DNA from: an uncultured Lachnospiraceae bacterium
Lineage (GTDB): Bacteria > Bacillota > Clostridia > Lachnospirales > Lachnospiraceae
Direction of reading: 5' to 3'
Assembly: GCA_947628705.1 (NCBI GenBank)
Contig: CANRAZ010000007.1
Span: 1 to 61,529 of the forward strand
Length of the DNA stretch: 61,529 nucleotides
Shown here: positions 1-9,276 of the stretch, piece by piece
Layout: every line of letters starts with the position of its first letter
Numbering within the stretch: position 1 is the first letter of the stretch
Notes under the pieces: generated by a model
The model's input: only the letters and a program-made list of their open reading frames with translations
Told to the model about the DNA's origin: nothing
The model's database searches: none
Position numbers and translations under genes: made by a program

Positions 1-66
1 TTTGGGCTGGCATACTCCCAGACAGGTACTGATGGATTATCTGCGGTCAGTGTAACAAATGTTTGA
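1..66 (+). CDS. possible 3' end of an upstream plus-strand gene (partial)
   Basis: Frame 1 is open from the first base to a TGA at 64-66 and encodes 21 residues ending SAVSVTNV. If real it is only the C-terminus of a gene that begins outside the window. It would converge on the minus-strand AIM24 gene. The piece is too short to assign a family, and an open stretch of this length can occur by chance. Confidence 0.25.
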   Translation, partial: FGLAYSQTGTDGLSAVSVTNV

Positions 67-170
67 CAAACCTACATCATTTAAAAATGGGCAGTCAAAT
101 TGATAAATTGAGGAGCGATTATAGGAAATAAGTTTAGAAAAATTTGAAAAAACGTTTAGATCAATACCAC

Positions 171-213
171 AATAAAAAAGCATGGCAGACATATAAACCG
201 ACGTCCGCCATGC
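171..213 (-). terminator. intrinsic terminator after the AIM24-family gene
   Basis: Arms 180-190 and 203-213 form a GCATGGC-type stem with one mismatch and a 12-nt loop. On the minus strand it is followed by a run of T (plus-strand A run 174-179). It lies about 70 bp downstream of the AIM24 stop codon. Confidence 0.75.
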
Positions 214-225
214 CATGTTCTTTAC

Positions 226-301
226 TTTACCCTGCCGGTTTGAAGCCCTCAGCTCTATCCTGCCGGTATGATGTCTGCAATTTATCTTGCCGGTATGAAG
301 C
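226..301 (-). repeat. three imperfect 27-28 bp tandem repeats over the 3' end of the AIM24 gene
   Basis: Read on the minus strand, the segment encoding GFIPAR followed by TAA (stop at 282-284) recurs as DIIPAG-TAG (stop at 255-257) and GFKPAG-TAA (stop at 227-229). The first two units are 27 bp apart and in the same frame, the third is 28 bp on. It looks like small tandem duplication of the gene's tail. Confidence 0.7.
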
Positions 302-962
302 CTGCAACCCTGCCTGCAAACTCTGCGAAGTTCTGAGTCTGGAGAATAACCCTGCCCGGTCCGACAAGTCTTGTAAGGAAAAGGCCCTCGCCGCCCAACA
401 GCTTATTCTTAAGACCCTTTACAGTCTCAATTTCATAGGACATTCCCTTCTGAAAACCGACCACGTTTCCTGTGTCAACCTTAATCACCTCGCCCGGAGC
501 AAGGTCTTTTATTACTTTGTCGCCGTCGATTTCAAGGAAGCAGATTCCGGTTCCTGCAATTTCCTCAAGAATAAATCCCTCTCCGCCAAAAAGACCGGCT
601 GAAATCTTCTTAGTAAAAGCCACATTAAGCTGGACTGTAGGCTGTGCGCAGAGGAAAGCTCCCTTCTGGCAAATCATCGGCCCGTTTGTTGCAAGGTCTA
701 TCGGTAAAATTTCACCTGCAACGGTTGAGGCAAACGCTATTATCGCACCCGGCTTAACTGCGGAATATGAAGCCATAAAAAGAGATTCTCCTGCGAACAC
801 CCTTCCCATGCCCTTAAAGAAACCGCCTCTGGTACTGGTCTCCATAACGACCCCTTCTGACATCCATGCCATTCCGCCTGACTGCGTATACATTCCCTCT
901 CCCGCCTGATCAAACATAACTTCAACAGCCGGCATGGTGTTTCCTAAAATTCTGTATTGCAT
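282..962 (-). CDS. AIM24 / TIGR00266 family protein
   Basis: A 226-residue protein of the AIM24 (TIGR00266) family, a beta-rich fold with no established enzymatic role in bacteria. The sequence shows the typical glycine-rich beta repeats, such as GGFFKGMGRVFAGESLF near the middle and KNKLLGGEGLFLTRLVGPG near the end. The start is set at the ATG giving MQYRILGN, because it has AGGAAAGG upstream; a longer frame reaching 1022 has no better site. No signal peptide or membrane segment is visible. It appears monocistronic, with its own promoter at 1046-1074 and terminator at 171-213. Its last codons are part of a small tandem repeat that continues past the stop. The family assignment is confident; the function is unknown. 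Confidence 0.9.
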   Translation of the reverse strand: MQYRILGNTMPAVEVMFDQAGEGMYTQSGGMAWMSEGVVMETSTRGGFFKGMGRVFAGESLFMASYSAVKPGAIIAFASTVAGEILPIDLATNGPMICQKGAFLCAQPTVQLNVAFTKKISAGLFGGEGFILEEIAGTGICFLEIDGDKVIKDLAPGEVIKVDTGNVVGFQKGMSYEIETVKGLKNKLLGGEGLFLTRLVGPGRVILQTQNFAEFAGRVAGFIPAR

Positions 963-1045
963 AATTTTGCCTTTCCTTTTGACAAAAGCAAAGCTCCGAA
1001 GAACAATACTCCGCACTGTCAAAATTTATCATAATAAGTAATTTA

Positions 1046-1074
1046 ATTATAAATAAGGCGTAAAATTTTTTCAA
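1046..1074 (-). promoter_or_regulatory. sigma-A-type promoter for the AIM24-family gene
   Basis: TTGAAA (1069-1074) and TATAAT (1046-1051) are separated by exactly 17 bp on the minus strand, about 80 bp upstream of the chosen start codon. Confidence 0.65.
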
Positions 1075-1191
1075 CAAAAATTTATATTATTTTAATAATA
1101 TGACCTTACAACCCGCTCAGAAAATCTGAAATTGCAAATTTCAGCTATATTGCTGCAGATATCAATGCGTTTAAACAGTCGAAGCGTCCTT

Positions 1192-2487
1192 TTATATCTC
1201 GCCGCGTTCTTTGTAATATTCAAGTAATAGCTCCGTGACCCTGTTATAACTTAAAATTCCGTCTTCAACTCCTGAAAGCTGAAGCATCGTATCTGTTACG
1301 GCATCAGAAATATCGTCCACCTTGTCCGTGTCAAAAACAGACTCTTCTTCAACCTTCTCCCACTTTTCAGGCGTCAGGAAAATATAATCGTAATAAGACA
1401 GTGAGGAAATTTCCGGCTGATTGCAATACCTTTCATGGCTGACGCTGTTGTAATAGGAATCGTCGACATAGCCCAGCACGCTTGAATAACCGCTGTACCT
1501 TACAAACGGGTCGTCACTGTTTATACATGCGAGATATCCGAAAAAATTTGCCTCGTCCTCAAGTATATAGCCCTTCAGATGACTGTACTCATGGCATATT
1601 ACCGCCGGATAATTTACTATGTACATCATGTTGTTGTAATTTGCCTCAAGAGTAAACGGGAAGTAAACCCCCGACGTATAGGTTTGCGTCATAAACACCG
1701 AGCCCGATATCGGTTTCGGTTTCGGATAATAGCCGCTAAACCTTGGAAACTCGCTGCTTATGCTCAGCATGGCTGCCTTAGCTGCTTGGTACATATTCCC
1801 TGAATAGACCACGTAGCCGTTTTCATCCCTTTGCATCTGCTCCGCAAGCGCATTACATTCCGTTACGATCATATTTCTAAGGTTTTCCAGTTCGTCAACG
1901 GTAAACTCCTGCCCTTTGCCTTGGGCGGACAGCTTCAGCTCGGACGTACCGTAAAGAAGAGTACAGTTCAGAGTCATAATAATAAAAACGGCCATTGCCA
2001 CGGCAAAAAAGCTCTTAAAGTATATTACTGCATATCTGCGGTAGCCCTTCTTTTTTCTTAGAAAAATCAGAAGCAAAGCTGAGATTAACGCGGCCGCAAT
2101 AAAAAATACAGCCGCAATAAGGAGATATTCTCCGAGCGAGAAAGAAAAAAGACCTGAAAACCTGCTGTATGTATTTATCCACAACGGGAAAATATTCGCA
2201 ACATAAAAATCACAGAAACGCCTGCTAAAAGATAAAACGTTCAAAACCGCAGCCGCTGCGGCCGCCGCGATCATCAGCCAAAAATAGAGGGACGGCTTTT
2301 TCCTTTTCAAGCTGCCCTCTTTTTTGGCGTCGCCGCTTTCACAGTCATTTGTTTCTTCATCGGTATTGTCTTGGGCAGCCTCAGTTTCCGTGTTTTTTAT
2401 TTCGTCACGGCAGGCTTCTCCCGAAATGTCTTCCGCAGAAGCAGAATTGTCTAATCCCTCAATATCTTCTGAAAAATCCTCGTTCAT
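1192..2487 (-). CDS. DUF3810 membrane protein with HExxH motif
   Basis: A 431-residue membrane protein of the DUF3810 family. The first 60 residues are acidic and probably cytoplasmic. Three hydrophobic segments follow at roughly 67-87, 118-143 and 157-178, then a large C-terminal domain. That domain contains HEYSHLKG at 299-306 followed by EDEANFFGY. An HExxH motif with a downstream Glu is the zinc-site arrangement of gluzincin peptidases, so a membrane metallopeptidase is plausible but unproven. The start has GAGG about 10 bp upstream. The Dabb gene lies 43 bp upstream in the same direction, so the two may be cotranscribed. Substrate is unknown. Confidence 0.85.
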   Translation of the reverse strand: MNEDFSEDIEGLDNSASAEDISGEACRDEIKNTETEAAQDNTDEETNDCESGDAKKEGSLKRKKPSLYFWLMIAAAAAAAVLNVLSFSRRFCDFYVANIFPLWINTYSRFSGLFSFSLGEYLLIAAVFFIAAALISALLLIFLRKKKGYRRYAVIYFKSFFAVAMAVFIIMTLNCTLLYGTSELKLSAQGKGQEFTVDELENLRNMIVTECNALAEQMQRDENGYVVYSGNMYQAAKAAMLSISSEFPRFSGYYPKPKPISGSVFMTQTYTSGVYFPFTLEANYNNMMYIVNYPAVICHEYSHLKGYILEDEANFFGYLACINSDDPFVRYSGYSSVLGYVDDSYYNSVSHERYCNQPEISSLSYYDYIFLTPEKWEKVEEESVFDTDKVDDISDAVTDTMLQLSGVEDGILSYNRVTELLLEYYKERGEI

Positions 2488-2530
2488 CTCTTAAGTGCCT
2501 CTGTTAATTTCAAAAAGTTTTATCTGCCCG

Positions 2531-2833
2531 CTATGCCTCGTAATCCATACATACCCTGTTCTTTGTATTTGGCCTTACTTTGTTCTGTGCGATGTTTACA
2601 TGCGCCGGGTGTACTGAATATGCTTTAAGCGCCTCTTCATTTTCAAAAGTACTGTCAAGCATTAAATCGGCGTTTGAACTTTCGAGTCCTTCTGTAATCA
2701 CCTTGATGCTCACTATGCCGTTAATTACCTCTGCAAGTCCTTCCAGACCGTTTTTTATTTCCGACTTTATTTTATTTTTTTCTTCTCCTGTCAGCCCGTC
2801 CCTAAGCTGCCACAAAATCATATGCTTTACCAT
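2531..2833 (-). CDS. Dabb (stress-responsive alpha/beta barrel) family protein
   Basis: A 100-residue single-domain protein of the Dabb family, small dimeric ferredoxin-like barrels. It opens with MVKHMILWQLRDG, the conserved first strand with the family histidine, and later has HPAHV before the last strand. These small proteins are often linked to stress or to polyketide-type chemistry, but the role of the bacterial housekeeping members is not settled. A GGAGG ribosome binding site sits 8 bp before the ATG. It precedes the DUF3810 gene by 43 bp on the same strand. Confidence 0.85.
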   Translation of the reverse strand: MVKHMILWQLRDGLTGEEKNKIKSEIKNGLEGLAEVINGIVSIKVITEGLESSNADLMLDSTFENEEALKAYSVHPAHVNIAQNKVRPNTKNRVCMDYEA

Positions 2834-2944
2834 AATGCAAACCTCCGTCTTAAACCGTTATCCTGACTTTGCATAACCAAAGCCGTTTTTATTTTAACAT
2901 TCCAGTCTTACGCTGTCAATTTACATTATTTTCCCATTACGCTT

Positions 2945-4024
2945 TTACCTGAAAAGATACTCCTTAAGAACCTCTTCGATCAGCTTTTCATCATCCCTGC
3001 TTGTTTTATTTTCAGGAAAGGCTTCATTGAGGGTCTGATTAAGCACGTCCTTCTTCATTTCCTTTTCCCTGATCTGTTCTGCCGGTCCAAGCTTTTTTTC
3101 ATCCGTATCAGGCGTCTTAGCCTGCAAAATGCTTTCAACCTCCTGCCCCAGCTCAGCCCCTGAAGCCGCAAGAGTCATGCTTACAGCTTCGCTTGCCGGC
3201 TCGCCTTCAGGCTCAAGACGGTATTTTTCCTGAAGCCTTTTCATTTTTTCCTCATAAGCGGCTTTAAGAGCCTGCTGCTTCATAAGCTCTCTGGTTTCCT
3301 GACGCTTTATGCGCTCCTCTTTTCTCTGGTTTTTTATAAGTCTTTTAAGCCTTAACCGTTCAGCCTTAAGCTTCTTCCTGTTTGCTCTTGAAACAGCGGC
3401 GCTTCCGGCATTTTCCTGCTTCTCCGGCGTATCGCTTACGGCGGCCGCCACAAGAGTATTCGGATTAATATTTTCCTTTCTGCCAATCAGCTTTTCATCA
3501 GCGTACTGATTCATTAAAATCAGCGGCAGCTTTTCATTGCTGAAATACTGGGTAAGAATTATTCTAAGCCTGTTTTCTTTCTCTCCGTTGTTAACGAGCA
3601 TATTAAAGGTATGTATCGCAAGACACATTGTTGCTCCGTAAAGCGTAAATGAGGTTAGGTCTTTTAATGCGAAACCGTTGTCCACAAACCAGAAATCGAA
3701 AGCCGCCGTCGCCGTAACTATTACAAGAGGAAGCTGATTTATAAAACAGTCCAGTCTTTTAAGCGTAATACCCAGTATCTGCCTGCTGTTCATCTCATTT
3801 TCCACAAACAGTTCTGCATCTCTGCTTAATCCGTCGCTGAAAATCTTCTCAAAATTGCGTTTCATCCGCTTCATCCAGCGTTTCTTCGTGTGCTCTATGC
3901 TCCGTGCATTACGGATATCTCGTTTGTATATGCTGCCAAGCAGTAATTTAATCCCTATCCCAAACGCAGTAAGAACGCTTACCGCCGCATAGGCCATAGG
4001 GATGTCCAAGATGTCTATGAGCAT
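2945..4024 (-). CDS. unknown membrane protein with a long basic coiled-coil
   Basis: I do not recognise a family for this 359-residue protein. A hydrophobic N-terminal segment (about 8-30) is followed by a basic stretch. Two more hydrophobic segments lie near 97-112 and 120-145. From about residue 205 the protein is highly charged (for example LKAERLRLKRLIKNQ) and would form a long helix or coiled coil, ending in an acidic tail. The topology suggests a membrane-anchored protein with a large cytoplasmic helical domain. GGAGAGG lies 8 bp before the ATG. It follows the RNA methyltransferase gene but is separated from it by a terminator at 4113-4153, so it probably has its own promoter. Confidence 0.7.
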   Translation of the reverse strand: MLIDILDIPMAYAAVSVLTAFGIGIKLLLGSIYKRDIRNARSIEHTKKRWMKRMKRNFEKIFSDGLSRDAELFVENEMNSRQILGITLKRLDCFINQLPLVIVTATAAFDFWFVDNGFALKDLTSFTLYGATMCLAIHTFNMLVNNGEKENRLRIILTQYFSNEKLPLILMNQYADEKLIGRKENINPNTLVAAAVSDTPEKQENAGSAAVSRANRKKLKAERLRLKRLIKNQRKEERIKRQETRELMKQQALKAAYEEKMKRLQEKYRLEPEGEPASEAVSMTLAASGAELGQEVESILQAKTPDTDEKKLGPAEQIREKEMKKDVLNQTLNEAFPENKTSRDDEKLIEEVLKEYLFR

Positions 4025-4112
4025 ATATAAACCTCTCCTTCCGATGATTTGCCTTAATTATATTCTTGGAATATTCGTTTGAAAAGATAAAAACTCATCT
4101 TTCGTAAGACAT

Positions 4113-4153
4113 AAAAAAACGCCGTGCGACGGCATATTCCATCACACGACGTT
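4113..4153 (-). terminator. intrinsic terminator after the TrmH-family methyltransferase
   Basis: Arms 4118-4132 and 4139-4153 pair over 15 bp (several G-U) around a 6-nt loop. The minus strand then runs into seven T. It ends the ktrB-ktrA-methyltransferase unit. Confidence 0.85.
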
Positions 4154-4172
4154 TGAAGTTTTTTTCCAACAA

Positions 4173-5009
4173 TTATTTTCGCATTTCTTTAGCGCGGTAC
4201 ATCATTACTGCTGCTGCGACCGCCGCATTTAAGGACTCGACCCTGCCCTCCATCGGTATATGCAGACAGCAGTCGGCTGCTTCAACGGATTCCCTGCCGA
4301 CGCCTGACGATTCATTCCCGACTATTATTGCGAAATCACCCGTAAAATCCGCCTGAGTGTAAGGGATTGAAGCGTCGAGAGCAGCTGCGTAAACCTTTAA
4401 ATCTGCAAATTTCCTCCGATAAAAACCGACAGCTTCGGCAATACTGTCCGTGCAGCAGACAGGTACTCTGAGTATCGCGCCCATTGTGGAACGCACAACC
4501 TTTGGATTAGTAACGTCTACCGACTCCGACGAAAGTAAAATTCCCGTCATTCCTGCCGCCTCTGCGGTTCTTACTACCGTTCCGAGATTTCCCGGGTCAC
4601 GCAGGTTATCAAGAATGAGAAGCCTCAAAACGCTCCCGTTTTCCTGCTTTAAACACAAATCCTCAAGACTGCGCCCGGGAAATTTAACGATTGCCAGCAC
4701 TCCCTGAGGAGTTACCGTTTCAGCGGCCTTGTCAAACAAGGAGTCGGACATCAGCAGACAGCTTATCTCCGAAAGCCTCTCCCGGCAGGATTCATTCAGT
4801 TCATTATATACCTTCTCCGTAAAATAAGCCGTTTCAATTCTTTCCGGAAACTGAAAAAGCACTTCAAGGAACATTTTTCTGCCCTCACAGACAAACACGC
4901 CCTCTTCACGTCTCAGCCTGCCCTTTTTAAGCAATGCAGAAAGCCTTTTTACGTGCGGATTTGAAGGACTGGTTATTATCTCCTTATTCACTTCTTTTAA
5001 ATCTCCCAT
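4173..5009 (-). CDS. SpoU/TrmH-family RNA 2'-O-methyltransferase
   Basis: A 278-residue SPOUT methyltransferase of the TrmH/SpoU family, which methylates ribose 2'-O in tRNA or rRNA with S-adenosylmethionine. The N-terminal substrate-binding part has SNPHVKRLSALLKKGRLR. The trefoil-knot catalytic part shows the three family motifs: LDNLRDPGNLGTVVRTAEA, FAIIVGNESSGV, and IPMEGRVESLNAAVAAAVM. The exact target (23S rRNA or tRNA) cannot be read from sequence. The ATG at 5009 has only a weak Shine-Dalgarno; a GTG eight codons in, after GGGAG, is an alternative. It lies 29 bp downstream of ktrA. Confidence 0.92.
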   Translation of the reverse strand: MGDLKEVNKEIITSPSNPHVKRLSALLKKGRLRREEGVFVCEGRKMFLEVLFQFPERIETAYFTEKVYNELNESCRERLSEISCLLMSDSLFDKAAETVTPQGVLAIVKFPGRSLEDLCLKQENGSVLRLLILDNLRDPGNLGTVVRTAEAAGMTGILLSSESVDVTNPKVVRSTMGAILRVPVCCTDSIAEAVGFYRRKFADLKVYAAALDASIPYTQADFTGDFAIIVGNESSGVGRESVEAADCCLHIPMEGRVESLNAAVAAAVMMYRAKEMRK

Positions 5010-5038
5010 ATATCTTAAAGGCGCATTGTAAGCTCACA

Positions 5039-5695
5039 TCAAATCTTGCGGCCGATTTTTTTAAGCATATCGTTTTTGCCGATTACCACGAACACATCGT
5101 CCTTCATTACAGGCTCGTCCGCCGAAGGAGTAATAGTCAGCCGATTATGTCTTTTAAGACCTATTACGTTGATCCCGTATTTTTCGCGGCATCTAAGCTC
5201 CTTAAGATTTTTTCCAACCCAATCGTCCGGCACGGTAATGTCCACTATGGAATATTCGTCGGAAAGCTCTATCGTATCAAAAAATCTTCCCATCGCAATA
5301 TTATTTGCAACATGGACGCCCATTTCGGATTCCGGAAATATTACCTCGTCCGCTCCTACCTTCTTAAGGATTTTTGATTGAAGCTCGCTTCTCGTCTTAG
5401 CGATTATATGCATTACGCCATGCTCCTTGAGCCAAAGTATGGAAAGCACCATAGCCTCAAAATTTCTGCCGAGAGAAATAATTGCTCCGTCAAAATTTCT
5501 GACGCCAAGCTCCTTCAGACTGTCAAAATCAGTCACGTCGGCACACACTGCATAGGTGACGATATCGCCGATGCTCTTAACCTTTTCAGGTTCTCGGTCA
5601 ACGGCCAGAACCTTGCAGCCGTTTATCTCAAGCTGTTTTGCAACGCTGCACCCGAAATTCCCAAGACCGATAACCATGTATTCTTTACTTTCCAC
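5039..5695 (-). CDS. ktrA: potassium uptake regulator KtrA (TrkA family)
   Basis: The 218-residue cytoplasmic RCK subunit of a Ktr/Trk potassium uptake system. The N-terminal RCK_N Rossmann domain has GLGNFG at about 10-15 and a conserved Asp-Arg at the end of the second strand (AVDRE), a nucleotide site that binds ATP/ADP or NAD(H) in the family. The C-terminal RCK_C domain runs from about 140. KtrA rings gate the membrane subunit KtrB, which is encoded 57 bp upstream in the same operon. The start codon is GTG with a strong GGAGG 8 bp before it. In other Bacillota the RCK_C domain binds c-di-AMP; that is likely here but not shown by the sequence. Confidence 0.93.
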   Translation of the reverse strand: MESKEYMVIGLGNFGCSVAKQLEINGCKVLAVDREPEKVKSIGDIVTYAVCADVTDFDSLKELGVRNFDGAIISLGRNFEAMVLSILWLKEHGVMHIIAKTRSELQSKILKKVGADEVIFPESEMGVHVANNIAMGRFFDTIELSDEYSIVDITVPDDWVGKNLKELRCREKYGINVIGLKRHNRLTITPSADEPVMKDDVFVVIGKNDMLKKIGRKI

Positions 5696-5751
5696 TTTTG
5701 CACCTCCGTTTTTGCAAAATTACGTCATCTCTTTCGTTCTTCCTCATTTTA

Positions 5752-7122
5752 CTATCCTACGATGACTTTGGCTTCCGCATAGGATATTTTATCTCCCGTT
5801 CCGTCTCTGTGGCTGTTAAAGGCCAGCGCCAGAGTAATAGGCCCTATCCGTCCCAGAAACATTGCGAGTATTACAATAAGCTTTCCTGCAAGCCCCAGCT
5901 CTCCCGTAACGCCTCTGGTAAGTCCCACCGTTGCTATCGCAGACGTAAGCTCATATAAGGTGTCGAGGAAATCTCCGTCCTGCACGTACATCAGCGCAAT
6001 AGTAAGTACTACAAGAGTAGAAAAGCTGAAGCACACAATCGCAAGCGCCCGTCTGATATAATCGTCAGATATCGTTCTTTTAAAAACGCTTACTTTCTTT
6101 TTACCTTTGATATTGGACATGGTTGATGAAAAAACCAACGCCGCTGTAACGGTTTTAATGCCTCCCGCCGTTCCTGCCGGAGAACCTCCGATAAACATCC
6201 AAACAATAAAAATCAGACAGGACACATGTCGGAAACCGCTTTGATTTATGGTAGCGAAGCCTGCCGTTCTGAGCGTAACAGACTGAAACAAAGACGCCAT
6301 AATCTTTTTTCCAAAACTCAGGTTCCCCAGCGTAGCCGGATTGTCATATTCAAAGATAAACGTAAAGAAAGCTCCGGAAAAAATCAGTAATGCAGTAAGC
6401 ATAAGAACCAGCTTGGCGTGAGTGTTAATATGCGAAGCATACTTCTTGCTTTTGTTTTTAACATTATACCTGATGCTTCTGGCTATCTCCCAGTACACCG
6501 GAAATCCGATGCCTCCTGCCACAATCAGTCCCATGGTTGTAAAATTAATAATTATATTATCGCGGTACGTCTCAAAACTGCTGCCTCCAATCAGGTCGAT
6601 TCCCGCATTGCAAAACGCCGATACAGAATGAAAGACTGAATACCATATTCCTTTAAAGCCAAACTCCGGAATAAAAACGAAGCTGTAGCCTATCGCTCCG
6701 ACAAGTTCGATCAACAGAGTAGCTTTGACGATTTTTTTTGTAAGCTTTACAAGTCCCGAAAGAGTGTCAAGATTATATGCGCTCTGCAGCAGCAGCCTTT
6801 CCGTAAGAGTTATCCTTTTATGGAGAATCAGCAGCATCGTCGTGGTAAACGTTACTATTCCAAGCCCTCCAAACTCAATGAGAAGCATTATTACAAACTG
6901 TCCGAAAAAAGAAAAGGTTTCTGCAATCGTAACCGTTGTAAGTCCCGTAACGCACACGCTTGTAGTCGAAGCAAACAGAGCGTCCACAAATCTTATACCG
7001 ACTCCGTTTTTCAAGCTTATTGGCAGATAAAGAAGCACCGCTCCGATAATTATCGCCACAAAAAAGCCTAAAATAATTGCCCTTGTAGTTGTCAGCCTGT
7101 TTTTTTTCTTACCTGTTTCCAT
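5752..7122 (-). CDS. ktrB: potassium uptake membrane subunit KtrB (TrkH family)
   Basis: A 456-residue polytopic membrane protein of the TrkH/KtrB family, the ion-conducting subunit that imports K+ (often Na+-coupled). The four M-P-M repeats and selectivity-filter glycines are visible: TSVCVTGLT, SAFCNAGIDL, TLRTAGFATI and SAIATVGLTRG. Its gene comes first in a ktrB-ktrA pair. The ATG is preceded by AAGG. The order and spacing with KtrA indicate a functional two-subunit system. No c-di-AMP riboswitch is evident in the 124 bp upstream. Confidence 0.94.
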   Translation of the reverse strand: METGKKKNRLTTTRAIILGFFVAIIIGAVLLYLPISLKNGVGIRFVDALFASTTSVCVTGLTTVTIAETFSFFGQFVIMLLIEFGGLGIVTFTTTMLLILHKRITLTERLLLQSAYNLDTLSGLVKLTKKIVKATLLIELVGAIGYSFVFIPEFGFKGIWYSVFHSVSAFCNAGIDLIGGSSFETYRDNIIINFTTMGLIVAGGIGFPVYWEIARSIRYNVKNKSKKYASHINTHAKLVLMLTALLIFSGAFFTFIFEYDNPATLGNLSFGKKIMASLFQSVTLRTAGFATINQSGFRHVSCLIFIVWMFIGGSPAGTAGGIKTVTAALVFSSTMSNIKGKKKVSVFKRTISDDYIRRALAIVCFSFSTLVVLTIALMYVQDGDFLDTLYELTSAIATVGLTRGVTGELGLAGKLIVILAMFLGRIGPITLALAFNSHRDGTGDKISYAEAKVIVG

Positions 7123-7246
7123 AAAACTTACCTTTTACCTGCTTACGGCTTGCAGTCCGCTCCAGCTCTTTGCCGGATCGTTCTCCGGCTCCGCTCATTT
7201 TTCAGAATCTCTTTTCTTCTGAATCTTACCGCTTCCCTGATTGCTT

Positions 7247-8320
7247 TTACTGTTCGTTCATATCTGCAAGTCTCGCCGCCTGATCCGCCGCAATGATGTT
7301 ATCAAGGATTTCAGAAATATCACCGTTCATTATATCGTCCAGCCTGTAAGAGGTAAAATGAATCCTGTGGTCAGTGCATCTTCCCTGAGGGAAATTGTAC
7401 GTTCTTATTTTCTCTGAACGGTCTCCTGTTCCAACCTGATTTTTACGGTATGCCGCCTCTTCCTTCTGCTTTTTTTCAAGCTCAAGCTCGTAAAGCTTTG
7501 CCCTTAAAACCTTAAATGCCTTATCTCTGTTTTTAAGCTGCGATTTTTCGTCCTGACAGGATATAACTATGCCTGTAGGTATATGAGTAAGACGTACAGC
7601 CGAGTCGGTCGTGTTAACGCACTGTCCGCCGTTTCCGGATGAACGGAAAACATCGACCCTGCAATCCTTAGGGTCAATATTAACATCTACATCCTCTGCC
7701 TCCGGCATTATGGCGACGGTCGCAGTTGAGGTGTGAATCCTTCCGCCCGATTCGGTAACGGGAATCCTTTGAACTCTGTGAACTCCGCTTTCATATTTCA
7801 GCTTAGAATATGCTCCGCGTCCGTTGATCATAAAGACCGCCTCTTTAAAGCCGCCGATACCGTTTTCGTTAATATTGACCGTTTCGGTTTTCCAATGCTG
7901 GTTTTCGGAATACTTGGCATAAAGCCTGTAAAGCTCGGCTGCAAACAAAGCGGCTTCATCACCGCCTGCGCCTGCTCTTATTTCAACTATTACATTCTTA
8001 TCGTCGTTAGGATCCTTGGGCAAAAGTAAAATTTTGAGTTCAGTTTCAAGCTTCCCGACCGTTTCCTTGCTTTCTGCAAGCTCCTCCTTGGCAAGCTCCC
8101 TAAGCTCCTCATCGCTTTCCTCTTCCAAAAGAGCCAGACTCTCTTCAATATTATTTTTCGCAGCCTTGTACTCGCTGTATTTTTCAACGATAGGCTGCAG
8201 GTCGCTTTCTTCCTTCATCAGTCTCCTGAACCTGTCCTGATCGAGAGTCGCATCAGGTGAAGAAAGCTCTGCCTGTACTTCTTCATATCTGAGCAATAAG
8301 TCTTCTAATTTATCAAACAT
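7247..8320 (-). CDS. prfA: peptide chain release factor 1
   Basis: A 357-residue class I release factor that reads UAA and UAG and triggers peptide hydrolysis on the ribosome. The catalytic GGQ is at 231-233, with the flanking [11 protein letters not shown] sequence. The domain 2 recognition tripeptide region ([15 protein letters not shown]) has the RF1-type proline-containing loop. The start is set at MFDKLEDLL because GAGG lies 6 bp before it; the upstream in-frame codons overlap that site. It sits 23 bp downstream of prmC, whose product methylates the GGQ glutamine. Confidence 0.96.
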   Translation of the reverse strand: MFDKLEDLLLRYEEVQAELSSPDATLDQDRFRRLMKEESDLQPIVEKYSEYKAAKNNIEESLALLEEESDEELRELAKEELAESKETVGKLETELKILLLPKDPNDDKNVIVEIRAGAGGDEAALFAAELYRLYAKYSENQHWKTETVNINENGIGGFKEAVFMINGRGAYSKLKYESGVHRVQRIPVTESGGRIHTSTATVAIMPEAEDVDVNIDPKDCRVDVFRSSGNGGQCVNTTDSAVRLTHIPTGIVISCQDEKSQLKNRDKAFKVLRAKLYELELEKKQKEEAAYRKNQVGTGDRSEKIRTYNFPQGRCTDHRIHFTSYRLDDIMNGDISEILDNIIAADQAARLADMNEQ

Positions 8321-8343
8321 AAATAACCTCATTTCCGTGATTT

Positions 8344-9276
8344 TCAGCTCCGGCGCATTGCCTTAACAACACGGTCCAACCCGTTGTAATCTTTTTTAAC
8401 CTCTATCTGTTCAAATCCGTTTTTTTCAAGCAGCGAAGGAACCGTTTCCCCCTGATCAAAGCCGATTTCAAGCAGAAGCCTTCCTCCCTGCTTTAAATGG
8501 TGTCCTGCTTCAGAAGCAATTATACGGTAAAAATCCATGCCGTCAGCCCCTCCGCACAACGCAAGCTTAGGCTCGTAATCATGAACCCTTTTAGAAAGAC
8601 CCAGATACTGATCCTCCGGAATATACGGCGGATTCGATACGATCATGTCATATTTACCGTCTATATTTTCAAACATGTCGCTTTTAATAAAATTAACGCA
8701 GACATTGTTTTTATCGGCATTTTCTACCGCTGTAGAAAGCGCTTTTTCCGAAATATCTGAGGCGTCCGCTTTAACGGAAATCCCAAGGCTTTCAGAAAGC
8801 TTCAAAATGCTTACCGCGATGCAGCCTGAACCCGTGCAAAGATCCAAAACCCTGTAACCGCCTCCTGCGGATTCTCTTTTACCGTATTCTGAGGCAGCCA
8901 TGTCACATGGAGCAGTGGATACGACCGTTTTATTGCCCCTGCCGGAATTTTTTATTTCATTTAAAGCCTCCTCGACAAGAAGCTCTGTGTCCTGTCTCGG
9001 AATCAGTACGCTTTTATTCACGGAAAACTCAAGTCCCATAAACTCTCTGCTGCCCAGTATGTAGGAAATCGGCTCTTCCGTCATCAGTCTTTTACCGAGA
9101 GCAAAAAAAACTTTTTCCTTGTCTTCTGGCATAGAATCCTCCGAGTGAAGGAACCATGCCGCTCTGTCGAAACCGCTCACGTCTTCCATAAGATAACGCG
9201 CATCAAGCTCCGCCTCGTCGTGACCGGCTTCCTTTAGGTATTTCACAAGAATTTTAAGCGCCTCAGAGTACCTCAA
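8344..9276 (-). CDS. prmC: release factor glutamine N5-methyltransferase
   Basis: PrmC (HemK) methylates the GGQ glutamine of release factors. The SAM-binding motif [16 protein letters not shown] and the catalytic NPPY at about 215-218 ([10 protein letters not shown]) are both present. I place the start at a TTG (9274-9276) rather than at any upstream ATG. The protein then begins [18 protein letters not shown], which aligns with the usual PrmC N-terminus. GAGGG lies 9 bp upstream, and the TTG overlaps the TGA stop of the DUF1385 gene, implying translational coupling. This gives 310 residues. An insert of about 25 residues before the SAM motif makes it longer than usual. prfA follows immediately. 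Confidence 0.93.
   Translation of the reverse strand: MRYSEALKILVKYLKEAGHDEAELDARYLMEDVSGFDRAAWFLHSEDSMPEDKEKVFFALGKRLMTEEPISYILGSREFMGLEFSVNKSVLIPRQDTELLVEEALNEIKNSGRGNKTVVSTAPCDMAASEYGKRESAGGGYRVLDLCTGSGCIAVSILKLSESLGISVKADASDISEKALSTAVENADKNNVCVNFIKSDMFENIDGKYDMIVSNPPYIPEDQYLGLSKRVHDYEPKLALCGGADGMDFYRIIASEAGHHLKQGGRLLLEIGFDQGETVPSLLEKNGFEQIEVKKDYNGLDRVVKAMRRS

Noticed and set aside
144-602. Plus-strand open frame of 152 codons
   Set aside because: Antisense to the AIM24 gene, low-complexity Cys/Leu composition, no ribosome binding site.
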